A program made the position numbers and the translations under genes. The notes under the pieces are model-generated. The model was given only the letters and a program-made list of their open reading frames with translations. It had not been told where the DNA came from and did no database searches. Positions 58,698 to 64,000 of a stretch of 64,000 nucleotides of DNA are shown here, one piece after another. Position 1 is the first letter of the stretch; each line of letters begins with the position of its first letter. The DNA comes from JAFKFH01 sp017307375 (GTDB taxonomy: Bacteria; Pseudomonadota; Alphaproteobacteria; Ferrovibrionales; Ferrovibrionaceae): positions 1,860,001 through 1,924,000 of the forward strand of contig OZ245874.1 of the NCBI GenBank assembly GCA_965229335.1, given 5' to 3'.

Positions 58698-59651
58698 CTA
58701 CCTTTCCTGGGTGACGACCATCAGCACGGCCGCGATGCGGTCGGCGCGGCCGTAAGCTGCGGTTTCGAGTTCTTCGCCGAAGACGTCAGGGTCGATTTCC
58801 TCGTAATGCCAGTTGCGACCTGCCAGGCGCGCAACCATCTCGGCCCGGAAGGCATCGTGGCCGCCGACGATGGCCGACCCGGTGTAGAGAACGAGGCGTC
58901 CGCCGGGATTCAGCCGGGCGGCCGCCTGCTCGGCGATCCGCACCGACAGCGCAGCACCGAGGTCGCCGCCCCCATGGCGATAGCGCCGTCGCCCGGCATC
59001 GACCAGGTATGGCGGATTGGCGATGATCAGATCGGCCGTGCCCTCGATGCCGTCCAGCACGTCGCTGTGCCGGCAGGCAACATTTGCAAGGCCGTTGATC
59101 GCGGCATTGACAGCGGAGAAGCGCAGAGCGGCATCATTGATGTCGCCCAGCACGACTGCAGCGCCGTTTCCCAGCCAGGCCGCGGCCGCAAGTCCGCCGG
59201 CACCGCTGCCGGCACCGATGTCGACGATGCGGGCGGTATCGACCGGGACGAGCGGCAGCAGCGCGCGAACGAAGCGATAGGTATCCGGGCCGAAGAACAC
59301 GGCATCCGCGGCGGTCGTGGGATAGGCCGAGTGCACGAACAGCTGGTTTCCCAGGGTCGAGCAGCGGATGCGCGCGCGCAGCAGGCCGGCTTCGGCCTGC
59401 AGGATCCCGGCGCGGTCCATCAGGGCCAGCATCTCGGGCGGCGGCAGCAGCGGATCGAATGGGCATGACCAGCCGAAGACATCGGCGAGGTCGGCCGCGA
59501 TCGGGCTGGTGCGGCGTGCCAGAACGCGCCGATGGGTTTCCGGCGTCACTGTCGTGAATCGATATCCACCCGAGATCAGCGCGCGGCCGAGCGCGACCAG
59601 CGCGGCATCCTCGTGCCCCAATGCCTCGCCAGGTGCTGTCGGGATCGTCAT
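58698..59651 (-). CDS. Class I SAM-dependent methyltransferase with NPPY motif
   Basis: 317-aa methyltransferase. An N-terminal domain of about 130 residues precedes the SAM-binding motif VDIGAGSGAGG (143-153) and the NPPY motif (212-215), typical of enzymes that methylate an amide or exocyclic nitrogen such as PrmB/PrmC or rRNA/DNA adenine enzymes. The N-terminal domain does not match PrmC, so the target is open. The predicted promoter places the start site at or next to ATG 59651, so the mRNA may be leaderless. Operon with the HDO gene. Confidence 0.85.
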   Translation of the reverse strand: MTIPTAPGEALGHEDAALVALGRALISGGYRFTTVTPETHRRVLARRTSPIAADLADVFGWSCPFDPLLPPPEMLALMDRAGILQAEAGLLRARIRCSTLGNQLFVHSAYPTTAADAVFFGPDTYRFVRALLPLVPVDTARIVDIGAGSGAGGLAAAAWLGNGAAVVLGDINDAALRFSAVNAAINGLANVACRHSDVLDGIEGTADLIIANPPYLVDAGRRRYRHGGGDLGAALSVRIAEQAAARLNPGGRLVLYTGSAIVGGHDAFRAEMVARLAGRNWHYEEIDPDVFGEELETAAYGRADRIAAVLMVVTQER

Positions 59652-59657
59652 GTGGCC

Positions 59658-59684
59658 GGAACCAACAGCCGGGGGTTTGGTTCC
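59658..59684. promoter_or_regulatory. Symmetric bidirectional EcfG-type promoter
   Basis: GGAACCAA (59658-59665) and TTGGTTCC (59677-59684) are perfect inverted repeats. On each strand this reads GGAAC-N16-GGTT, an RpoE2-type promoter. It lies in the 68-base gap between the divergent methyltransferase/HDO operon and the PurD-like gene. It could instead be an operator. Confidence 0.5.
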
Positions 59685-59719
59685 TCCGGTCGCGATGCAA
59701 GGCGGATGGGAGACGTGGC

Positions 59720-61021
59720 GTGCGCTTTCTCGGTGTCGGGGACGACAACAGCCTGGGCGATCTTTATCGCCAGCTCCAGTCGGCCGGGCATGATGTCCGG
59801 GTGCATGTCGACAACCCCGACTGCCATCGGACCCTCGATGGTTTCGTCACGCGGGTGGCCGACTGGCGCGCCCATCTCGACTGGCTGCGTGCTGCCGGCA
59901 GTGATGGCGTCCTGCTGTTCGAAACGGCACATGACGGCCCGCTGCAGGACCGGCTGCGACGGGACGGCTTCAACGTCATCGGCGGCAGTGGTTTTGGCGA
60001 CCGGCTGGAGAACGATCGCGCCTTCGGCCAGCACTGGATGCGCGCCGCCGGGTTGCAGACCGCGGAGACGCGCGAATTCAGGTCGTTCGCCGCTGCGGCC
60101 GAGTTCATCGAGCGCCGCCGCCGCCGCTATGTCTTCAAGTTGTCGGGCGGCACGTTCTCTTCCAGCCAGAACTATGTCGGGGTGATGGACGACGGTACCG
60201 ATGTCCACGCCCTGATGCGCAGATACGACAGGCACTGGCCGGGCGAGGCGCCGACCTTCATCCTGATGGATCACGTCTCGGGGGTCGAGGTCGGAGTCGG
60301 CGCCTATTTCAATGGCGAGGATTTCATGGAGCCAGTCTGCCTCGACTGGGAACACAAGCGCTTCTTCGACGGCGACCTCGGCGAGTTGACCGGCGAGATG
60401 GGCACGCTGGTCACCTATCGCGGCGCCGGGGCGCTGTTCGATGCGACGCTGCGGCGGCTGGGCGTGCCGCTGCGCGATGGGGGCTATGTCGGCTACATCA
60501 ACATCAACACGATCGTCAACGACGCCGGTGTCTGGCCGCTCGAGTTCACCTGCCGGTTCGGCTATCCCGGCTTCGCTATCCTGTCCGCTTTGCATCGCGA
60601 GGACTGGGGCCAGCTGTTCGGACGCATGATCCGGCGCGACAGCCTGGCCTTCGCCACGGCGCCCGGCTATGCCGTCGGCGTCGTCCTGACCGTCCCGCCC
60701 TTCCCCTATGGCGGCCATGCCGGCCTGCCGTCGGCCGCGGGTCTGCCGATCGTCATCCGCGGCGAGATCGACGAAGCTACCCGCCGCCACCTGCATTTCG
60801 ACGAGGTGGCCGAGGTTGCGGGGGCGCTGCAGACCACCGGACCGCTCGGCTATGTCATGGTGGCGACCGGGGCCGGCGCTACCGTGCCGGACGCCCGCGC
60901 CGCATGCTACGGACTGGTCGACCGCATCGTGATGCCCAACCTGCGTTTCCGCCGCGACATCGGCCAGCGTTTCGTTGGCGGTGAGGGCGCCACATTGCGT
61001 CGCCTCGGCTGGCTCGAGTAA
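59720..61021 (+). CDS. PurD-like ATP-grasp protein
   Basis: 433-aa ATP-grasp protein resembling phosphoribosylamine-glycine ligase (PurD) in its middle part (ENDRAFGQHWMRAAGLQTAE; RRRYVFKLSGGTFSSSQNYV; EFTCRFGYPGF) but lacking the normal PurD N-terminus. It probably joins a carboxylate to an amine with ATP. The start is GTG 59720, with GGGAG upstream; a longer frame from 59621 has no support. A stress-type promoter lies 38 bases before the GTG. It is divergent from the methyltransferase and HDO genes, suggesting a three-enzyme pathway. Confidence 0.8.
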   Translation: MRFLGVGDDNSLGDLYRQLQSAGHDVRVHVDNPDCHRTLDGFVTRVADWRAHLDWLRAAGSDGVLLFETAHDGPLQDRLRRDGFNVIGGSGFGDRLENDRAFGQHWMRAAGLQTAETREFRSFAAAAEFIERRRRRYVFKLSGGTFSSSQNYVGVMDDGTDVHALMRRYDRHWPGEAPTFILMDHVSGVEVGVGAYFNGEDFMEPVCLDWEHKRFFDGDLGELTGEMGTLVTYRGAGALFDATLRRLGVPLRDGGYVGYININTIVNDAGVWPLEFTCRFGYPGFAILSALHREDWGQLFGRMIRRDSLAFATAPGYAVGVVLTVPPFPYGGHAGLPSAAGLPIVIRGEIDEATRRHLHFDEVAEVAGALQTTGPLGYVMVATGAGATVPDARAACYGLVDRIVMPNLRFRRDIGQRFVGGEGATLRRLGWLE

Positions 61022-61031
61022 CGCGGCCGGT

Positions 61032-61439
61032 TCAGAAGACGGTGTTGCGCTGGCGGCCTTCGGTATACTGGAACGCCGGCAGCGCCTCGAGCTGCGCCTT
61101 GGTCAAGTTGACCATGATCCGTCCGCCCTTGTCCGAAAGGTGCAGTTCCCGCCAGCCCAATGCGACGTCGCGTTGATCGGTGCCGAGGAACTTGCCGACA
61201 TCGACGATCACGTCGGCGGCCCGGCCGTCGCCGTCCAGCCGTACGGCGCGAACCACCCCGATGACCGCTTCCTGGCCGTTGGTGATCTCGCGGCCGATCA
61301 GCTTGCCGGCCTCGACCTTGTCGGGGGCGGGGGCGACGGCGGTCGCCTCCTGCGCGCGCACCAGCATCGGCAGGGAAACATCGATCACGGCAACACAGGC
61401 GAGGGTGCCGATCAGCGCCAGGGCGGCGAGCTTTGCCAT
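61032..61439 (-). CDS. PRC-barrel-like exported protein
   Basis: 135-aa protein with a signal peptide (about 1-29, LAALALIGTLACVAVIDVSL) and a PRC-barrel-like domain (KLIGREITNGQEAVIGVVRA; VDVGKFLGTDQRDVAL; LNLTKAQLEALPAF-like end). PRC-barrel proteins in alphaproteobacteria are often stress-induced and of unknown role. It converges on the PurD-like gene with 10 bases between. An exact GGAAC-N17-CGTT promoter lies upstream at 61476-61501. Confidence 0.8.
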   Translation of the reverse strand: MAKLAALALIGTLACVAVIDVSLPMLVRAQEATAVAPAPDKVEAGKLIGREITNGQEAVIGVVRAVRLDGDGRAADVIVDVGKFLGTDQRDVALGWRELHLSDKGGRIMVNLTKAQLEALPAFQYTEGRQRNTVF

Positions 61440-61475
61440 CGTTGCGTCCTCCGCGGTCGTTCAGGCCCCGCAGAC

Positions 61476-61501
61476 AACGGGCAAGACGCTCCGAAGGTTC
61501 C
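61476..61501 (-). promoter_or_regulatory. EcfG-type promoter GGAAC-N17-CGTT of the PRC-barrel gene
   Basis: On the minus strand GGAAC (61501-61497) and CGTT (61479-61476) are 17 bases apart, an exact consensus match. The ATG at 61439 follows at a normal leader distance. Confidence 0.75.
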
Positions 61502-61505
61502 CCAC

Positions 61506-61531
61506 GGAACGGGCGGTGCCTGCCGCCGGTT
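61506..61531 (+). promoter_or_regulatory. EcfG-type promoter GGAAC-N17-GGTT of the acidic-protein gene
   Basis: GGAAC (61506-61510) and GGTT (61528-61531) are 17 bases apart. The -35 box is 4 bases from the opposing -35 box, so the two promoters are back to back. Confidence 0.5.
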
Positions 61532-61569
61532 TTGCACGGCGACACTGCAAACAGGCCAGGAGGAATGCC

Positions 61570-61977
61570 ATGCGACGCCATCGTTCACCCGCGGGGCGGG
61601 AGGAAGAGAGCCAGATCGAGCTGTTCGACCAGGCGCTAACCGCCGCGCCCGAGTTGTCGGTCGCCCGCGCCGTGGTCGGCCGCGAGGCCGAAGACGAAGT
61701 CGAAGGCGTCAGCGGCGCGGATTGGGTGGCGGCCGAGCGGGCCCGTCCCGATCTGCCGGACGAGACGATTGACGGCCTGTCGGAACTCGAGGAGGAGGTG
61801 CGCCGCCAGGCCGAGGACGTTCCGACCGGCGCACCGAGCCCGTTGCTGTTCGACACCGATCGCCCCGTCGAGCCGGAAGAAGCGCTGGCCAACCAGGGCG
61901 AATTCCCCGATCTCGCCGATCAGGGCGAAGTCACCGATGCCCAAATCCCGGATCCCCGACGTCGGGGCGGTCGTTGA
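61570..61977 (+). CDS. Acidic hypothetical protein, 135 aa
   Basis: Not recognised. It is strongly acidic and looks largely disordered (REEESQIELFDQALTAAPEL; SELEEEVRRQAEDVPTG; RPVEPEEALANQGEFPDLAD), with a basic first dozen residues. GGAGG is 7 bases before ATG 61570. It shares a divergent pair of stress promoters with the PRC-barrel gene. It may be a stress-induced hydrophilic protein. Confidence 0.7.
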   Translation: MRRHRSPAGREEESQIELFDQALTAAPELSVARAVVGREAEDEVEGVSGADWVAAERARPDLPDETIDGLSELEEEVRRQAEDVPTGAPSPLLFDTDRPVEPEEALANQGEFPDLADQGEVTDAQIPDPRRRGGR

Positions 61978-61995
61978 AAAAAAATTGGTCAGGGT

Positions 61996-62020
61996 GGAAC
62001 CGGGGCAGGGCCGCCGCGTT
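61996..62020 (+). promoter_or_regulatory. EcfG-type promoter GGAAC-N16-CGTT of a candidate sRNA
   Basis: GGAAC (61996-62000) and CGTT (62017-62020) are 16 bases apart, an exact match, with no protein gene of normal size downstream before a strong terminator. Confidence 0.75.
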
Positions 62021-62026
62021 TAAAGC

Positions 62027-62089
62027 CCGTTCATGAGTAATTGCCCACCACCCACGACCTCTGGGGCGGCCATCGGCCGCCCCGTTTTT
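62027..62089 (+). ncRNA. Candidate EcfG-dependent C-rich small RNA, about 60 nt
   Basis: The interval runs from the expected start site of an exact EcfG-type promoter to a strong intrinsic terminator. It contains C-rich, potentially single-stranded stretches (GCCCACCACCCACGACCTC) that could pair with ribosome sites, much like the SigT-controlled sRNA GsrN of Caulobacter in concept. A 23-codon frame (62033-62104) lacks a ribosome site and runs through the terminator, so a coding role is less likely. Confidence 0.45.
62063..62089 (+). terminator. Strong intrinsic terminator
   Basis: GGGGCGGCC and GGCCGCCCC form a perfect 9-bp stem with a 3-base ATC loop, followed by GTTTTT. It ends the candidate sRNA and any transcript from the acidic-protein gene, 3 bases before the convergent epimerase stop. 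Confidence 0.9.
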
Positions 62090-62091
62090 CT

Positions 62092-62967
62092 TCACCCCTG
62101 GTAGGTGCAGGCGAAGACATGAGTGGCCTGGGCACCCGGGGCCAGCTGCCGCATCGACGGCTTCACGCCGATATCCCCGGCAAATCCGACGGGATCGCCG
62201 TGGCCCGTCCAGCCTTCTATGCACAGGAACGGCGCATCGTCCTTGGTCCACAATGCCAGATGCGGCAAGGCCCCGACAGTGACGCGCAAGGCCTCCCCGG
62301 CATCGTTGGCGAAGGTCAGCGTCGTCGACGCCGCATTCAGGAAACACAGCGCGTCGGCCTGAAACAGGGCGTGGTTCAGGGCAAGACGGGTACCGCCGTG
62401 GGTGAGTGGCACCGGCCGCATTTCCGGTGCGAAGAGGCCCTCCGGCGTGATGACCGGAACCGATGCCTTCTCCGGACGATCGAAACGAATCTCGTGGGCG
62501 GCTGCGGGGCTGCCGAAAGGCCAGCGAAACGCAGGATGGAACCCCATCGCATAGGGAAGCGGCTCGTCGCCGGGGTTGCCGACGGTTGCGGTCGTCTCGA
62601 TCGAATCGGCCGTCAGGCGATGCGTGACCGTCAGGGCGAAGGCAAAAGGGTATTGGGCGCGGCTGGCCGCATCGTCGCGCAGGACGAAGGTCGCATGGTC
62701 CTCGGCCCGGGACTGCAGAACGAACTCGCGATCGCGGGCAAAACCGTGGCCGCCGATCGCATAGGCCCGGCCGGCGACGTGCAGCCTGTTGTCATGGCAC
62801 CGTCCGACGATGGGGAACAGCAGCGGGGCCCGGCGCGGCCAATAGGGCGGGTCGCCCGACCAGAGCAGATCGCGATCGCCAACCGACCACGATTGCAACT
62901 CGGCGCCGTGGCGCGCGATCACCGCGCGGGCGCTGCCCTGCCTCAGCTCGATATCGTCGCCGGCCAT
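62092..62967 (-). CDS. Aldose 1-epimerase family protein
   Basis: 291-aa galactose-mutarotase-fold protein of the LacX/YeaD-like branch. Family segments are PLLFPIVGRCHDNRLHV, GHGFARDREFVL, and the active-site region AMGFHPAFRWPFG; a glutamate near ALWTKDDAPFLCIEGW is the likely base. It would interconvert sugar anomers in the cytoplasm. Length is normal. A good sigma-70 promoter and a GGGAGA ribosome site precede ATG 62967. Confidence 0.88.
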   Translation of the reverse strand: MAGDDIELRQGSARAVIARHGAELQSWSVGDRDLLWSGDPPYWPRRAPLLFPIVGRCHDNRLHVAGRAYAIGGHGFARDREFVLQSRAEDHATFVLRDDAASRAQYPFAFALTVTHRLTADSIETTATVGNPGDEPLPYAMGFHPAFRWPFGSPAAAHEIRFDRPEKASVPVITPEGLFAPEMRPVPLTHGGTRLALNHALFQADALCFLNAASTTLTFANDAGEALRVTVGALPHLALWTKDDAPFLCIEGWTGHGDPVGFAGDIGVKPSMRQLAPGAQATHVFACTYQG

Positions 62968-62991
62968 CGCGATCTCCCTGTTCGAGCCGCG

Positions 62992-63020
62992 ATTCTAGTG
63001 GCCGGACGGGGCAATCTCAA
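62992..63020 (-). promoter_or_regulatory. Sigma-70-type promoter of the aldose epimerase gene
   Basis: On the minus strand TTGAGA (63020-63015) and TAGAAT (62997-62992) are 17 bases apart, close to consensus, about 25 bases before the ATG. Confidence 0.6.
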
Positions 63021-63062
63021 CCCGAGCGGCCGATGCTGCCTGCACCGCCCGCGAACTGCCGC

Positions 63063-64000
63063 CTAGAGCGCTGCGATCGCCGACAGAAAGTCGCCGACTT
63101 CACGTTGCAGGGCGGCGCTGGCGGCTGCCACCTCGTGCGACGCTGCATCGACGACGCCGGCGGCCGCTTCCGACCGTCCGGCGGCACCCAGGACCGTGTC
63201 GCTCGATCGCGATACCAGGCCGACCGCTTGCGCGGCGCTGCTGACGTTGCCGGCGATTTCCCGGGTGGCCGACGACTGCTGTTCGATCGCCGAGGCTACG
63301 GCGGCCGACGCATCGTGCAACTGGTCGATCGTGCCGCGGATTTGGTTGATGATGTCGACGGTGCCGCCGACGCTGTCCTGAATGCCGCCGATCAGCGTGC
63401 CGATCTCCTCGGTCGCCTTCGACGTCTGGTCGGCCAAACTCTTCACCTCGCCGGCGACGACGGCAAAACCCTTACCCGCGTCCCCGGCCCGCGCCGCTTC
63501 GATCGTCGCGTTCAGCGCCAGCAGGTTGGTCTGGCCGGCGATGGCGCGGATCAGCCCGACCACCGTGCCGATCGAACGGGCGATTTCGTCAAGCCGGGCG
63601 ATCCGCCCTTCGGCCTCCTTGCCCTGCTCGACCGCGGCGCCTGCGATCGTCGAGGACCGGGCGATACGGCCGGCGATGTCGCCGATCGATGCCGACAGCT
63701 GCCCGCTGGCCGTGGCCACGGTCTGCAGGTTGGCGTCCGTCTGCCGCGCCGCAGCCGAGACTTTCGACGATTCGGCGTTGACCTCGGCGGCCGTGGCTGT
63801 AATCGCGCTCGATGCCGCGCTCATCCGTTCGGCCGAACGGCTAAGCGTTGCCATCACTTTCTGCATGTTGACGTCATAGTCGCGAACCAGCCCCGCCATT
63901 TTGTCGGCCTGGGCCAGCTTGCGCGCGATCGCTTCCTTGGCGGCGGTGATGTCGGTCGCATACTTGACCACCTTGAACGGCCGGCCGGCGAGATCGAGGA
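63063..64000 (-). CDS. Methyl-accepting chemotaxis protein, PAS-containing (5' part outside window)
   Basis: C-terminal part of a chemoreceptor. The frame stays open to base 64000; the first residues read LDLAGRPFKVVKYATDITAA, the typical end of a PAS domain. A coiled region and the signalling hairpin tip follow (GLIRAIAGQTNLLALNATIE; AARAGDAGKGFAVVAGEVKS). No membrane helix is in the visible part. About 312 codons are in the window; the sensor part lies beyond it. A GTG at 63971 is internal, not the start. Confidence 0.9.
   Translation of the reverse strand, partial: LDLAGRPFKVVKYATDITAAKEAIARKLAQADKMAGLVRDYDVNMQKVMATLSRSAERMSAASSAITATAAEVNAESSKVSAAARQTDANLQTVATASGQLSASIGDIAGRIARSSTIAGAAVEQGKEAEGRIARLDEIARSIGTVVGLIRAIAGQTNLLALNATIEAARAGDAGKGFAVVAGEVKSLADQTSKATEEIGTLIGGIQDSVGGTVDIINQIRGTIDQLHDASAAVASAIEQQSSATREIAGNVSSAAQAVGLVSRSSDTVLGAAGRSEAAAGVVDAASHEVAAASAALQREVGDFLSAIAAL

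Noticed and set aside
62033..62104. A 23-codon open frame inside the candidate sRNA
   Set aside because: No ribosome site, and its last third is the terminator hairpin and T-run.
1..64000. CRISPR arrays, tRNA or rRNA genes, insertion sequences, phage genes
   Set aside because: No regularly spaced repeats, no recognisable tRNA cloverleaf or rRNA segments, and no transposase, integrase or phage structural proteins were found on either strand.

Overview
The window is a 64-kb stretch of a high-GC, densely coding bacterial chromosome. It is probably from an alphaproteobacterium. Evidence for this is the mix of Liv, TRAP, Opp and NitT/TauT-type transporters with CoA-ester catabolism, and several copies of the GGAAC-N16/17-(C/G)GTT promoter of the EcfG/RpoE2 general stress sigma factor, a hallmark of that class. 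Genus cannot be read from the sequence. No rRNA, tRNA, insertion sequence, prophage or CRISPR array was seen. No stretch longer than 300 bases lacks a gene. Both ends cut genes: an AMACR-like racemase at base 1 and a PAS-type chemoreceptor at base 64000.

Region 1 (1-15.5 kb) is an acid and aldehyde catabolic block in two minus-strand operons. One (4539 to 1) has a CaiB-type CoA-transferase, an acyl-CoA dehydrogenase, an acetyl-CoA hydrolase/transferase-family enzyme and an alpha-methylacyl-CoA racemase-like protein. The other (13651 to 6068) has an aldehyde dehydrogenase, an SDR, a complete Liv-type ABC importer and an IclR regulator. The two promoters carry related AT-rich TTCATATA/TATATGAA operators, which suggests one regulon. 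A thiol-dioxygenase-like cupin and a P5C-reductase-like protein lie between them on the plus strand. An Lrp regulator, a glutaryl-CoA dehydrogenase and a LysR regulator follow.

Region 2 (16.5-27.3 kb) is an Opp/Dpp peptide-type ABC importer with a Gfo/Idh/MocA oxidoreductase. It faces a plus-strand operon of ROK protein, NagB, gamma-glutamyltransferase, fused Opp ATPase and EamA exporter. This looks like uptake and breakdown of an amino-sugar or gamma-glutamyl compound. Region 3 (27.5-31.6 kb) holds a Rnk-like protein, a small protein, a TetR regulator and an isoquinoline-oxidoreductase-type molybdenum enzyme pair. It ends in a perfect 15-bp hairpin.

Region 4 (40.7 to 31.7 kb, minus) is an autoregulated GntR operon. 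It has two crotonase-fold enzymes, split succinyl-CoA-synthetase-like subunits, a TRAP transporter and an AtuA-family protein. Together they look like a carboxylate import and CoA-activation pathway of unknown substrate. Region 5 (40.8-50.8 kb) has a MarR regulator, a tartrate-dehydratase-like enzyme with a ketopantoate-reductase-like partner, and an SDR. It also has a minus operon of NitT/TauT-type ABC importer, alpha/beta hydrolase and acyl-CoA ligase. An almost identical 14-bp MarR-like site lies in both the marR promoter and the importer promoter.

Region 6 (50.9-56 kb) is a Tat-exported sulfatase with its own formylglycine-generating enzyme and AraC regulator, and a divergent dihydrolipoamide-dehydrogenase-like flavoprotein. 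Region 7 (56-62.1 kb) looks like a general-stress-response island. It holds a 58-aa membrane peptide, a BON protein, DUF72, a haem-oxygenase-like diiron protein, a methyltransferase, a PurD-like ATP-grasp enzyme, a PRC-barrel protein, an acidic protein and a probable C-rich small RNA. Several have EcfG-type promoters. The window closes with an aldose-1-epimerase-like gene and the chemoreceptor fragment.
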